A DNA stretch of 64,000 bases from Plasmopara viticola (Eukaryota > Oomycota > Peronosporomycetes > Peronosporales > Peronosporaceae), in the NCBI GenBank assembly GCA_001695595.3, contig MBPM02000002.1, positions 248,001 through 312,000 of the forward strand, given 5' to 3'. Below, piece by piece: positions 45,800-58,743 of the stretch. Position numbers and translations under genes: made by a program. Below the pieces are notes generated by a model. That model was not told the origin of the DNA and did no database searches. It worked only from the letters and a program-made list of their open reading frames with translations. Each line of letters starts with the position of its first letter. The stretch's first letter is position 1.

Positions 45800-48700
45800 C
45801 TCGGGATTAAGAAGTATCGATAAACACAAATACTAGGAAACACCGGCAGAATAAAATCAATTCAATGAAGTGCTCATTGCAAGATTAAACAACTTAATGT
45901 GGTCATGTAGTGGCATTTGTATGTTTTGGTAATATGATTAACGGTGAGTTGTGGCACGACGCAGAATAAAAAAAATAAGCGAAATAAAAATTGAAGCCGC
46001 CCACAAGGGCCATACACTAGGAAATAAATATATCGAACAGTCTTAATTTGAGTCTGCTACTTTAATGTCATCGGGCATTTGCACTTCTCGACAGCTTTGG
46101 TAGAGTTGATGTGCTAAAAAAGCGGTGCTTTGCTTGGCCGAATACCAGTCGTCAGCTACCAGAAGAATGTCGCTGTGTGCCTTATTTTCTAGCAGTGATG
46201 CTGTTGTGAGTGCTGCCTTGCAGCATACTCGAACGGCTTAAGATGAGCTCTGTTTGTAGCCCCCCGAATTTCATACTGAGTGATTAATGACACTGATAAC
46301 CATGACCCTACGGCATCCACAAAATTTCCTGTCGAAGTTGAACCGTACAACTCTTTGAGCGTCTAGAGCAATATTCAGTGCGAAATTACTCTATAATAAA
46401 TTATATCACTTGCCCTCTCTGTATGAAAAAAATGACGTTTTTTTAGAGAAAGCAGCGCACTAAGTGCTCTTTGCTTTGACGTTTCTCAAGACCGATGCTT
46501 GGTGGACCCAGCTTTTGAGTTGAAAAGCATCGACACCGATAGCGATTATAGTCTAGGCTCCGACATCTTTCGAGTGTCATAGCTTCTCTGTTTGGGTCCT
46601 AAGCTTTTAGTCACATCGTTCCGCGAACAAGTCAATCACTTCACGTTCCTTTCAATGACAGCTAAGGACCCCGCCTCTAGAATCGGATTCTAATCAATCT
46701 CACGAAGTTGGCCGTCTTTGCGTATGTGACCGGCGCCAACATTTACGTCTCCGCTTGGCTCGATTCACGATAATTCAACGCAACCATTGAGTGAGATCAG
46801 ATACCAAGGGTATGTCAAGATCGTACGCTAAGCCTCTTTCGTCGATGACACAATAAGGTGTGGACGCAGTTAGATCCTCTAGGCGATAGTAACTAGATTT
46901 GTGAAGAATTAATTAGCATTGGGCTATGCCATACCTTGAATTTTAAATATTCGCTCATTGTGTTTGCCCTTATGTTTACAAATATTCATGGATATCTTGG
47001 CTTTACGCCATTACATCACGTGCTACACCCAAAGGCTTCAACTTGCTAAGGTATTGCGCAAAGATACAAGGCAACAAGCTGCTCATCTTTCCTCTTATAT
47101 CAATCCCAGCCACACGGTGTGAGCTATATGTCACTCAACTTGCCTCACTAAGGCCTTAACCTTGATGCATAATATGGTTTGAAGCAAAAGCTATTCACGA
47201 CGAACTTGCTCGCTGTGGACACACTTGAAAAGCGTGTGCACCTGCTTGATCTGGCCTTGAAAGTTCTGAAGGAAAGTTTAACCTTCCGCATATAGCACCG
47301 TCTACTACTAGCAATTTAAATGAATCTCTTCCATATCGTCTCGTCTTGAAGCCAACTATGCTGTTAATGGCATGCAATGAGTGATGTCTCCGACTAGCTC
47401 TGCTTAGAAATTAATGTAGTCATTCTCGGCTCCGTCCGCTAGCATTCTTTACCGCTTTTGTCCTCAAATCATAACATCCCATCTTTGTAATAAGTGTCAG
47501 ACACATTGAAGAACTCGGTCCAATTTCTGTGCCAATAGCGCTTCTTATTCGTAAAAGGTGATATATGATTCATCATAGCTTCGTTAGAGTGTTCTTCAAC
47601 CTCAGTGTTCATAGCGCTCCGGCCACTTTGTATCCAGAATGAGGTCGAATTTTACTCCAGATCCGAGACCCGACAGCGTTGGATGCTATCGGAGTCAAGC
47701 TTCATCCACTGGGATCAAAGGTACCAATCGCTTACAAAATGCCATGGCATTTGATCGTCCGAGAAGTTTGCGATGCACGTTGCTTGAAATCGCTTGCCCG
47801 GAATGCACCGCGATGCTCAGGCTAATAAATTGACCATGAGAACGTCATGAGTAGTCGGAGTCAAGTGGATTCACAAAACATCAAATCAGCTGGCTCTTTT
47901 AAGCCGAATGCGGTTTTCTCGGCATGCGACCCGAATATCTTAGCCAGAAAACCTTAAACGCGAAAATAAATTGTCACAATAAATGGGTCACCAATACTAA
48001 GAAGCTATGCTCGTTGAATGACTGGTGATCGTTTTTTTAGGTGGTCGCCATCGTCGTCTTTAAGAATATATTTCGAGCCCATATTCTGTTTATCCTAATT
48101 TGATGGAAATGTCTTGCTTCTAAAGAGCACATAACAATTATTAAATCCCATCCGTGGCGATCCTCATAATTTGCGACTGGGTAGTCTCTGCGTTCAGCAC
48201 GCCAAGATGCAGGGAGCAAAATTCCAATTTTTGTCAGTCGTCCGGTATGCTACGAAGAAACGACAAGAATTGGAAACGGCTTATAAGAAAAAACCATTTC
48301 AACGAGGTGCAAAAACGATATTAAAGTTCAGATGGACTTAGTTGTTTGCTCTGTAATCATACTTAGCTGCTGAGGAAACCGTAAAGAGTTTCATTAAATC
48401 GTGGATGGTCTTGTCAAGGCTGCGAACATTTTCTTAAACGCTACGCAGTCAACGAATATCAGCCGTATTGATTCTTTCTTAGAACAATGTGACGTTTCAA
48501 CTACTTGCTTAGCGGCGGGAGCAAAGTCATTGTAAAAAAAATTGCGATTTTAAAGACATCAGGCCCACATCCCTTCGCGCTCAAAGTGTGCGTAGTTAGC
48601 AAAATAGTCAACAAATTTCTGATGGAGCCTCGTCAACAAAACGGATTTTTTGCTCTACATTCAAGCTTTGGTCTCTTAGTGCTCGACGCCTGATTCGTTC

Positions 48701-51700
48701 TTTAGGCCAGGATCGCTCGTTGTTATTTTCAGCAATGGTCTGCACATCATACTAGGATGTGCTAATAACATCTCTACTGAACAAGCCGACCTTCGTAGTC
48801 TTTCAGTCATTTGTATATTCATTCCTTACGCAAAAGGTTAGCGCAACAAGCATGCGTCGTACCCGTGTAAACACGTTCATGATCCAATTTTATGGCTGCA
48901 AGGTATCAGATGCGAATACTATCGTCAGTAATTTTAAGTTGGTCATCAATTCTCAAGAGAGCAGTGCAGTGGGTTATTGGCACTGCATCAATGGAAAAAA
49001 ATGATCACAAAGTAAATTACCTCCCTTTTCAATATACAGCTTGTACCGGTAGTTCGACAGCCTGACTTTTGTCTCGATAAGCTGCCTTGCTACCAAAAGC
49101 TCTCAATAAGAATGGTGATGACGAAAATTAATATGGGTCGAGGATATTTAAAGATGCCGAAATAGCTATTCTTCTTGCTGAATTACAAAAAGGGTTCCAG
49201 TGCTTGTAACATTTTATTGCATAAAACAATCTCTGAACTTGCCCTTAATTAAAGGCGAGTGATGATAAGTTCACCAGTAGTTATTCCTGCACGCTCTCCA
49301 TGTGCGAAAAATGACTCGACTACGTTGTGTCTCGTAGCCCATGTCGTCAACCATAGCGTCCAAGCAGAAACAATGTCTTATTGAGCCTTTGGCAAGCTCT
49401 AGAACAAAAGAAATTCGTCCTTTATCTGTCACACAAGCGGCTTCCAATATTTCGATGATATGTCAGCTTCCCTAGAATCAAGTCGGCCAGATTGTGGACT
49501 TAACTATAGTCCCAACGCACCATTATGCTTTCAAAGCTGTTTTGACTTCAGCAAGCAATGGAAGATTGTCTGCGCTTCTCCTAGAGGGGTCTGAATTCTT
49601 GCTGAAGAGCTCTGGAGACTTACTGATAGAAGCACACTTTATTAATGGAACAAGTGCTGGACTTCAGTCTAATTCAGCACATCACTGGAACAAGTGTACG
49701 AAGCTTTGAAAAATTATTTCGAGGCTTTGTAGACTCCGGCATGTCGTAAATCGTTTCGCCTTATTGATGCTCGAAGAGGGCAATCTAAACAAGCTTCTAT
49801 AATTTACGTTCGATTGAATTTTAATTATAAGTTGACTCGTGTCACTCATTGTGGTATAACAGCTTTTATGACACGCACGGATTGTAAAACTCATTCCATC
49901 TGCTAGAACGCAAGTCTCACTATAAGATCAACTGACTAGTGGTATAACTATAGACACTTTGAGGGTTGAAATCTACCTGGCTGTGGAAGGTTGTTTAAAT
50001 GTTGGACAGAACCGAGGCCTTGACGTAGGCAAGAACGACTTCCTGCGTAAGCTGTTGCTAAGAAGGTACGCACTTTGACTCAATCAGCGGGGCATGGTCA
50101 TAAGGACCAGCCGACCAATTTCGTGTGACAGGGCTTATAAGATTCATGTTTTTGCTGTGTGCGTACGACTCCTTGAAACGACGTAAGTAACATTGCGCCC
50201 GAAATAAAAATGAGAGGTATCATAGGTACTAACATCTCCACAAATGTAGACATAAAGACGACTCTGAATTTATTCTCAGCGGGAAGCCAAGTCTTGTATA
50301 TAGCACCGGCTTCCTAAATCGCTAACGATAGCACTCTCATGGTGAGTGTCATATTATTCCGGCTGCCTAATGTAGCACCACCAACTGTGAGTAAGAAGGT
50401 TCAATATGTAGGTAAAAATTATTTGCAAAGCATAGTGGGTAGCACTGGTTTACATGCAAATAATGAAGTATTAATAAAAACAGGAGCTATCGCTCGGCAA
50501 AATAAATCTAAAATGCATTACGAAATCAAAGCGTCATCAAAAAACCTAGACTGACCCTGAGATGTTACAAAAGAGAGGATTGACAATTTAATTGCTATTT
50601 GTATCGTGACATTTCAAGGCAAGTGGAGCTGGCGTATACTAAAGGATCCGAGCCTTCTGAATATCAGCTCAATTTAAAGCTAAAACCGTTGAAAAACAAT
50701 CTTGTAAGAATTTAAAATATAACAAATCGTTGGTATAGACTGAAACGTCTTGGACCAGTTATATAGCCAGCACACTTTGCCCCTGAGCTCAAAAAAACAA
50801 ACATTGTATCTAAAATCCAGTATAGATATCGTAAAGAAATACTTGGGCGAGACCGTCACCGGAAAGGGTTGTGGGGCATGGGATTGACCTCGCGCCTTAC
50901 ACAGAAATGGCAATGTTCACTGCTTTGAGAGCAGTGTGGGCTCGTAAGTATCCTCTTTGCTGAGAAGGCGATACGTGGTTAAGTGCGAACATGAATTCTT
51001 CGTTCTTCTCATCAAATTCTGTGCTCAAACTTTGAACGAAAAATGATACTAATTCTTCCTTGCTGTTCAAAAAAACGTAGAACAATTTATAAAGCCATTA
51101 CACTGACCTTGATGAATATAGGAAATTAAGCATTGACGTCTGATGCACAAATGTCACAGGAAGTCAGACATTCGACAAGCACCGTTTTTTACTTCTCGCA
51201 CAGCTACAGGAACGATGGTCTTTATAGCTATAATCTTGATATTCAGGTGTGAGTATCTTTAACCTCATATAGTGTCGAACTCTGTTTGGTCCCAGGTGCT
51301 ACGCATGCTACCATGACGAGACTGAAGCGTCAAGAAGCCTTAGGTCAAAGACATTGGTTGCAACCCGCTTTGTTTTTACCAAGCCTCGGTGAATCATAAA
51401 TCTACCTCTGCAAGGAGCCAGACACTATTAGCGCAGACATATGACCGAGTCAGACAGCACAATAAAGCATCGCTTGTCGTTTCCAAGCGTCACTTTGATT
51501 ATCTCGGACATTAATTTGTCTGAAATAAACAGTGATGGTGTCGAAAAACTGTGGTGGTACGCAATTTACTGAGGGATGCTCGTTAGAAGAAGAATTTGCA
51601 GCGTACCATAGGGGTTGGGTTGGTGTAAAGCCAAGGCAGAAATATTGGGCCTTTGGAGTGGAACGTAAATTTCTCAGTGGCGCTCGCAGCACTCAGCCCT

Positions 51701-54700
51701 CGCTGCAAATCTTGGGTTACATGTTGATGCAAGCCAATACAACATAAATGGGTTTCATTACTGCACGTAAAGTGGCATGTAAGTGTTTGATGATACATGC
51801 CGTGAACATCGTAACTGGCTTCCAGCCGAAATCCTCAGGGCGAGGACTTTTCAATGCAAGGCAATGATACTTTATTTTACGAACTCGTCTTCATCGACAG
51901 TTGATGCACTTATGGAGGTATATCTAGAGAATCATTCATCGACACTAGTAGAAAACATTATGCAGCGTATGGCTGGTGATAGGCCAAGATAACAGTGTTG
52001 CGACTCTATAGATGTCCTCTTAGCGACACGTAACTCACTTAGTACTGATTTTCGTGGACAACAATTGCACTGTGTCCAGCGATACATAGCAGGTACGTGG
52101 TCTAGAATCTGGAGCACTGCTCTTTTGGTGCCCGTAATTCGGGACTTTTTCTCGCAAAGTGAGGTTATGACAAGCTTGGCTCTTTGCTAGACGTCAGTGA
52201 ATAATCGTGTCGAAAAATTTTGACACGGAAATTTTCCGTGTAGCCGTTCACCTCGTCAAGGTGAAGACAGCGAAATATGACGACCAGTAAGCAGCTCAAA
52301 ATGTCTTGTCTTGAAGTGTCAAAGTTTGACGTGTCGATACTTCTTGGCTATATATATTCGTTTTGAAGAGGATACCGATATGATCAAAGTCCGCTTAGAT
52401 GTTATGATCATGGTCGACGAGATGTAAGCTGCAGACTTCAAATAACCTTGATACGCCGACATTATTTCCAAGTGCGTTATCATTATATATACCTTAAAAA
52501 ACGCTTTATTTCTTATTTATGATTATTTAAAAAAAAGATTTCTGAGTCGAACTTTGACCCCAAAGAATTTATCACTTCGTCTTGTTTCTTATGGCAATCT
52601 GCCTGCTCTTGAGACCGGTTGGGTCTCAACTGCGTGACACGGCAGTGGCCTTTTCCAAACGAAGAGTATAGTGCCATTGGCGCTTGGTGCTATCTTCCGA
52701 GCAAGGCGCAAGGAAGACATGGCTGAGACCTTTTATAAAAGTCAACATATGGTGTAAAAAATAGAATTATTAATGGTACATCGTACACGCTTAAAACGAG
52801 CAAATCGCGATAACCAATTAAGCAAAATGTCGATAAAGAGAAAGTTTGCGCTGCAAAACAGCAGGACAGGATGTGGAATTCAAAGTACACTCGGCTCAGA
52901 AGACAAATTTCGTAAGAAAGAGTAAACCTCTATTGACCGCGGTTAGGACTCCGCGCAGTATGCATAAAAAGTAATTGTTCTGTCATAACGGCTCTTCTAC
53001 GCGCCTGACGTTCAATTATATTCGGGTCCAACAGACTGTATGCGTAGACATATTCTAATGGAATGTTGTTTAACTAAAGTAGGAAAGGTGGACGCGGGAA
53101 CGTTAAATCTCCTAAAGTGCTCGACTGTATGCTTACGAAAAGACTCAATGAATTGCATTTTTGGCGCTGGATTAGTTCATTATCGCTAAGATGAAGGCGG
53201 TTCTGAGTATCTATTTCCATCGAGCTAGAAAATTTATAATACTGGTCAATTGGTCTTTCCAAGAAGTACACATAATAAGTTTAATAAAACTGTTCACCAA
53301 GAGGCGTTTGACAATATCAACAGAAGCCTGCCACATGGCCCGATTCTGGCCTGGACGAATTCGAGTCATCTACTTATTGGCATTTGGACGCGTCAGATGC
53401 TCCCATCGGTAGCGCACTACTTTCAAGCAGACCGGAGGAAAGATCGAGTGGTCACGTTTCAAAGCCATTAGGTCCACGATAAAATCTACTTGCGATGGAG
53501 AAAGCTCTCGTTAAAGGTTCGCATATTAGACTCCACTCCATTCGTGGTCCTAAGATCATGCATTTCTACGCACTACAGCTCAGTCGTCTTACCTTACGCA
53601 GAGAATAGCCGAGCTACTCTCTTTTCACGGTAAAGAATATGGGTCAGGCTGAAGCCAGAAGAGCAAATTGCTATTGCTGGCGCGGTATCACTTTGCTCAG
53701 AGTATTGAGAAGCTCGCTTAACAGCCATGACATCGTCAGTATCGGCTTTAATTCGTGGTTCGTATGTGCAAAATAACATGTGCTTAGGTCTGTTAGAGCC
53801 TCTGGAGGGCAATAAGCTTAATAAAATTGACAAGACGTCGGCGCGTATAATTGCAAGACCACAACCATCTACAAGGAAAGAAATATGTGCGCGTGGATGG
53901 CGATGAAAGCGATTCTTGGTATAGGTCGGCATTGATCAAGGTGGCCCACCACGTGTATTGGTATCTCAACATATATAAGAATATCAAATTCCTAAAAAAC
54001 ACCACTTAGGGTCGGCTCGGTTGAAAAAAAAGTTGGGATTTGGCAATTACCAACTCTTGGCGGAACAAGCTGTATAGTCAGGCCTGTAAATGCGTGAATG
54101 TGTCAAAAATTTGAACCACGCGAATGCAACAGCTCCATTGGCAAGCTTTCCGATACCCTTGCGCTGCTAGCACTCGTTAAGTATAGAATTGTGCTCGCCT
54201 GCCTAAGTATCAGCTGGCGACTAGTGTTGCATCAGACACTGTCGACGGAGTCAAATAGCAGCGCTGTTCCTCGATTGTAGTTTTAGTGAATGAGGTTAAA
54301 AAGTCAATTGATTCGGACTGAGACGTCAGCTTCACAATAATTTTGGCAGGAATATTTCAAAAAGCTTAGCACTAGGCTTGACATGCAGACATGTATCTGC
54401 AAATCGATCAAAAAGCAAGTGGATATTGTCTATTGCACAGTATGCGCGCGGATACGCACAGGTGCAGAGGAGCACACTCCCACTCGCTGAGTTTGTACTG
54501 ACTAATGCCACCTATATACGCTGTGAAATTTGAAAGAGTCAGCCAACTCTCGCGTATCTTTAATACCACCGAAGTGTGGTTCTAGCCTTGATGGTAAAAA
54601 AATGATCAAGTGTCCTATTATCAATAGCTCTTTATAATGCGTGAGCAAGTTGAAGACATTGTGTCAAGACGCCTTAGTGGCATAAGACACGTAAGGAATA

Positions 54701-55293
54701 AAGTGCCCGAAAGCCGACTATTCAAAAAGAATATTTGGACCAGAAGGAACAACTAGAAAGACAGAAAATAAAACAAGAATTTTCGTGTCTTAAATGCAAA
54801 AAAATTTCAGCAAGTGAAACTACGGCTGTCTTCAAGCCTGTCACAACCCCGCTTTGTTGAATAATACAAGATCATAGCCATACAAAATATGCACAAGCAC
54901 TTTACGTTTGAAAATGATCCAAGCACACCCAATGTTCAACGTCGACGTCATCAAGCCGCGTACTTCGAGTGCAATAAGTGCCACACAGTATTGATTGAGC
55001 ACAACTCCCCGCATACTGCTGTCGCTCTTCATCTCAAAGTAAAAAGGTCAGCGTCTGCACGAGCAAAAGTGTACAAATTCTATTTACGACAATATACATT
55101 TGCCCTTAAAAGGTCTAGTTAGCATTGTTTGCTGCATGGTTTTGGCGCTTGTCATGTAGATTTTTTTCGTATAAAGATGAGAAAACTAGACAGAAAAACT
55201 GATTTTTTATTTGACATCGATCCGCCGAGTCTCCCTAAAAGCATACCGTCAACCGAGTGGGTAAGGTTTTGCAGTTTAAATTGCGCATCTAAC
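45800..55293. other. 9.5-kb desert segment
   Basis: No convincing gene. Short frames on both strands lack motifs; the more protein-like ones, 53,191-53,471 (+) and 53,594-54,005 (-), overlap one another's neighbourhood and are broken. The dispersed repeat copy near 50.4 kb is listed separately. The last few hundred bases should carry the promoter of the CHCH-protein gene. Confidence 0.45.
50365..50500 (+). repeat. Degenerate dispersed repeat, copy 2 (partner near 10.6 kb)
   Basis: The 71-codon + frame at 50,339-50,554 contains NVAPPTVSKKVQYVGK and then LIKTGAIARQ. The first part parallels NMAPPTVNRKAPQKDNVG at about 10,590, and the DNA shares GCACCACCAAC. It is interpreted as a second decayed copy of the same, unnamed, coding repeat. 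Confidence 0.35.
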
Positions 55294-56060
55294 ATGGGCG
55301 CCAAGCAGACACGCGTGGCGACGTTCGAGACGGCCGCGGAAATTCTTCCGGAGAACGAGCGAGAAAAGGAGACACAAGCTTCCATTTATCTTACGCCGGC
55401 ACTCATCAATCAGATAAATGGCGTGCAGGGAGCGCCTACTAAGCTTAAAGAAGCTTGGGGGGAAATGAACGCAGAGTACGCGTGTTTATCAAACCTATGC
55501 AGATATTGTATAATTTTACCAAATAAGCTGTAAACTTTCGCAGGCAGCAAGCAGTCATTAAGAAGCAGCTGCAGATGGCCTACGCCAAGGTACCATTATA
55601 TACGAATCGCAAACGATGACAAGGGCCTGTTAACTGACGACATATCTTATGACTCATTCATTATAAGGGTGTTGACGATTGTCGGAAAAAATTGGAGGTG
55701 GAGCTGAAGCAAAATCCGCAGCAAACAGCCACAAGCGCGCCGAGTCTAGTGCAGCAGGCGCAGCTGGCGAAAGAGCAGGAGGAGCGCGAAAACAAGCGCG
55801 TGCAGCAGCTTGTGGCTGAGATCAATAAGAAAAAGTATTGTGCGCCGCTCCGCGATGTCAAGTGCTCACCTGAGCACGAGGCATGTTTGCAATGCTATAA
55901 AGACAAAGGAAGCGACGTTTTAGAGTGCAAAGAAGTGGCTGACGCCTTTGTTCGATGCGCTAGGCAGTACACCGAGGTTTGTATTAAGTGTTCAGTGTGT
56001 GATGTCGTTCTCTGACCCCGTGCGTTTCCATACGTGTAGAAGTTCTTGGATGAGAGCTAA
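55294..56060 (+). CDS. MIC19/CHCHD3-like MICOS subunit, four exons
   Basis: Exons 55,294-55,481; 55,544-55,589; 55,668-55,976; 56,040-56,060. Introns of 62, 78 and 63 nt have GT...AG ends, and all joins keep frame, giving 187 residues. MIC19 is a peripheral inner-mitochondrial-membrane protein of the MICOS complex at cristae junctions. The N-terminus MGAKQTRVATFE mirrors the human MGG...RVTFE start, with Gly2 available for N-myristoylation. The middle is a charged Gln/Glu/Lys-rich coiled coil (VELKQNPQQ... to RVQQLVAEINKKK). The C-terminus is a CHCH domain with twin CX9C motifs, C-SPEHEACLQ-C and C-KEVADAFVR-C, the substrate signature of the Mia40 import pathway. The final exon adds only KFLDES. 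It converges with the FadE-like gene (196 nt between stops). Confidence 0.85.
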
Positions 56061-56256
56061 GTTATGTGTTGCTCTGGATGGAAAAGCCTAGAGCAGTGTT
56101 AGAATAAAGGTCTCGTGTCATCTAATATTAAACCAGCTGACAAAGGCTCGTGCAGTCAGATTTCAAACAGAATTTGATCATAAATGTTATTGATGTCTAC
56201 CGAGTCGAGTTACGACGAGCCTAAACTCGTGAGCTCGAGGCCTCAGCATCTTCAAT

Positions 56257-58551
56257 CTATTTCTTTTGGTCAAATTTGTTGCCGATCATAGCCGGGCGCA
56301 CATAATCGTTAGGCTTGCCAATCTCAGCACCAAGACCATCAAAACTGTCAACTTGGATAATGACCTCACGTGCAGCCTCGACCTCGTCAATGTACTTCTG
56401 TTCGTCGGCCGTAGCACTTCGCTTTTGCTTGCGCAATGCGGTAAGTGTACGATTGGCCTTCACGGCCTTCGGCAACGTCGCGTTGATAAGTGCAACCCGG
56501 TCGTCAAGATTCTTAGATACAAAAACATTGTCGCTCAGCAAGCTACGCACAGCCGAGTCAGTAGAAATAAGCTCGGACACTTTGCGCATTTGCTTGTCTG
56601 TGGGGGCGTCATACGGCAGGCCGAACGGGAACGACAGTCCACGCATGACCGGACCGACACCCGGCACTGGAAAATTTTTGCTAATGCCCACGATACCCTG
56701 TTGCGCTTCGTAGCAAAGCTGAGTCATAGCGTAGTCGAAAATTTCGTCAATACCCTCGATGTGGCGGTTGTTCTTGTAAAACCACATCGTCGAGTAACCT
56801 AAGAAGAGACTCGAAAACACATCAGCAAACCGGCCCGAGATCATTTCAGCAAACTTGAGCTTGCCACCGAGCACCAACGATAGATCTGCGCTCATTGCAA
56901 AGTTCTTAGCCAATTTGTCCATTTGAGATTCATAGTGGGAGAGCAGACCACTGTGCTTTTTGAAGCGCGAGCGCGTTATAGCCGTCTTGAGTGATCCAAC
57001 AGTATTTGAAGCTCCGTGCTTAACCAGCTTGACTAACTCCTTCTTGAATCCTTCAAGATCGTCACCGTGCTGAATTGTCTTAATAAGGTCGTACAAATGA
57101 GGGTGTGCTCGTGTCAGACCCTGACCAAAGATGATCAGAGAACGCGTCAAAATGTTAGCACCCTCTACTGTGATGGGTACAGGCAGCGATGTGTATAAAT
57201 TGGCAAGGAAATTGTTAGGGCCTTTGCAGATTCCAGCTCCACCTAGAACATCCATGGCGCGAATGACGGTGTCACGACCCCGGTTCGTAATCTGTTGCTT
57301 GCAAACGCCACTGATAACGGCAGGCTGCTCATGCTGATTTATCATAGCGTTCACCATATGCTGACCACTTGTCATGATGATAGTGTTACCGCCCATAATA
57401 GCAAGTTGCTCCTGAATACCTTCAAGACTGGCAATCGGCACCTTAAATTGCTGGCGAATACGCGCATACGCACCAACAGCGTTGACCGATAACTTGGCAC
57501 CAGCCACGGCCGAAGCCGGCAAACTTATAGAACGACCTTCGGCCAGGCAGTCCATCAGCATATTCCAACCGTAGCCAACACGCTCTTGACCGCCAATAAT
57601 CTTCGACATAGGAATAAACACATCCTCGCCCGTCACTGGACCGTTCATGAACGGAATGGAAATGGTATCGTGACGTTTGCCCATCTGAAGACCAGGGTGG
57701 TTGCGCTCAAGCAAAGCTACAGTTATGCCTGGATTCCCTTTGCCCTTCAGCAGTCCCTGAGGGTCTTTTACATCCACAGCCAAACCCACACAAGTGGCGA
57801 CAGGTGCCAACGTGATGTAGCGTTTGTTAAACGTCGCACGAATGCCCAGTACACCATCTTGCTCGCACACAACGCCTTTGTCACGCATATTAGCAGCATC
57901 CGAGCCCGAGGTCGGTCCTGTAAGACCAAAGCAGGGGAGGTGTTTGCCATTGGCTAGGTCAGGTAAAAAGTAATTTTTCTGCTCTTCCGTTCCGTATCGA
58001 AGCAACAGTTCAGCAGGTCCAAGAGAATTTGGTACGCACACCGTAGTTGCAGCAGCAGCACTGCGTGTAGCGATTTTCGTGATTACGACCGAGTGGCCGT
58101 GGGCGCTAAATTGTTTGCCGCCATACTCCTTCGGTATAATCATGCCAAGAAATCCCTTATCTTTAATAAACCGCCATACCTTAAGTGGCAAGTCTTGAGT
58201 ACGCGAAACTTCGTAATCCTCAATCATCTCGCATAGCTGTTGAACTTCGTTGTCCATAAAGTTTTGTTCCTCGGCATTCAGTTGCACCGAATACTTGTCC
58301 AACGATGCAAGTGAGGGCGAGCCCGAAAAGATATCCCGGTCAAAACCAACAGTACCGCTTTCAAGCGCTGCTTTTTCAGTGTTAGACATGCGTGGCATCA
58401 CGCGCTTGGCTAACTTGTACACTTGCTGCGCCACAAACGTACGCGTCTGCGTTTGGTGCACTAATTGATTAGCCAGCTGTGGTGGTCGCGCCATCACAAG
58501 TCGTAGACCACCGAGACGAGTCGAGCTTTTAAGCAGCGCCGGGGATAGCAT
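56257..58551 (-). CDS. FadE-type acyl-CoA dehydrogenase, probably mitochondrial
   Basis: Intronless; 764 residues from the ATG at 58,551. The frame remains open 13 codons upstream, but that stretch reads as a pyrimidine tract ending in CAG and is more likely 5' UTR or a 3' splice site. The enzyme oxidises fatty acyl-CoA to trans-2-enoyl-CoA using FAD in beta-oxidation. Length and sequence follow bacterial FadE (about 814) rather than the about 400-residue mitochondrial enzymes: KVWRFIKDKGFLGMIIPKEY, VCVPNSLGPAELLLRYGTEE, KRYITLAPVATCVGLAVDVK, DVLGGAGICKGPNNFLANLY and VEGANILTRSLIIFGQG, plus the extra C-terminal FadE domain (DUF1974). The first about 40 residues (LSPALLKSSTRLGGLRLVMA...) are Ser/Arg/Leu-rich without acids, like a mitochondrial presequence. 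No peroxisomal SKL tail (ends DQKK). Bacterial origin by transfer is plausible. Confidence 0.93.
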   Translation of the reverse strand: MLSPALLKSSTRLGGLRLVMARPPQLANQLVHQTQTRTFVAQQVYKLAKRVMPRMSNTEKAALESGTVGFDRDIFSGSPSLASLDKYSVQLNAEEQNFMDNEVQQLCEMIEDYEVSRTQDLPLKVWRFIKDKGFLGMIIPKEYGGKQFSAHGHSVVITKIATRSAAAATTVCVPNSLGPAELLLRYGTEEQKNYFLPDLANGKHLPCFGLTGPTSGSDAANMRDKGVVCEQDGVLGIRATFNKRYITLAPVATCVGLAVDVKDPQGLLKGKGNPGITVALLERNHPGLQMGKRHDTISIPFMNGPVTGEDVFIPMSKIIGGQERVGYGWNMLMDCLAEGRSISLPASAVAGAKLSVNAVGAYARIRQQFKVPIASLEGIQEQLAIMGGNTIIMTSGQHMVNAMINQHEQPAVISGVCKQQITNRGRDTVIRAMDVLGGAGICKGPNNFLANLYTSLPVPITVEGANILTRSLIIFGQGLTRAHPHLYDLIKTIQHGDDLEGFKKELVKLVKHGASNTVGSLKTAITRSRFKKHSGLLSHYESQMDKLAKNFAMSADLSLVLGGKLKFAEMISGRFADVFSSLFLGYSTMWFYKNNRHIEGIDEIFDYAMTQLCYEAQQGIVGISKNFPVPGVGPVMRGLSFPFGLPYDAPTDKQMRKVSELISTDSAVRSLLSDNVFVSKNLDDRVALINATLPKAVKANRTLTALRKQKRSATADEQKYIDEVEAAREVIIQVDSFDGLGAEIGKPNDYVRPAMIGNKFDQKK

Positions 58552-58743
58552 TATGTCTGAAAGAGAAGAATCCAATAATCCTAGTGTCACGTAGCGCGTC
58601 GATTCGGAAATGATCTATTTTTCATCGCATTGAAGTGACGAAAACGTCCTCGCGTGCCATTGGTTAATTAACCGGCACGATGGAATCGCCTAAGGTTCTG
58701 ACGCGAAATGGGGTTTCGTACACAACTAAATCCAAATTGAAGC
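58552..58743. promoter_or_regulatory. Divergent promoter of FadE-like and NAD(P)HX dehydratase genes
   Basis: 192 nt between divergent start codons. On the FadE strand 58,614-58,601 reads ATCATTTCCGAATC, 50-63 nt upstream of the ATG. Aligned to the oomycete initiator consensus YCATTYYNCAWTTT it matches at about 11 of 14 positions. A pyrimidine tract TTCTTCTCTTTCAG lies just before the FadE ATG and could be the 3' splice site of a 5'-UTR intron. Confidence 0.4.

Noticed and set aside
53594..54005. Overlapping minus frames of 112 and 70 codons
   Set aside because: Different frames over the same DNA, no domain, no consistent join.
58552..58590. 13-codon N-terminal extension of the FadE-like enzyme
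   Set aside because: The codons coincide with a pyrimidine tract plus CAG, better explained as a 5'-UTR splice acceptor or leader; the Met at 58,551 gives a cleaner mitochondrial presequence.
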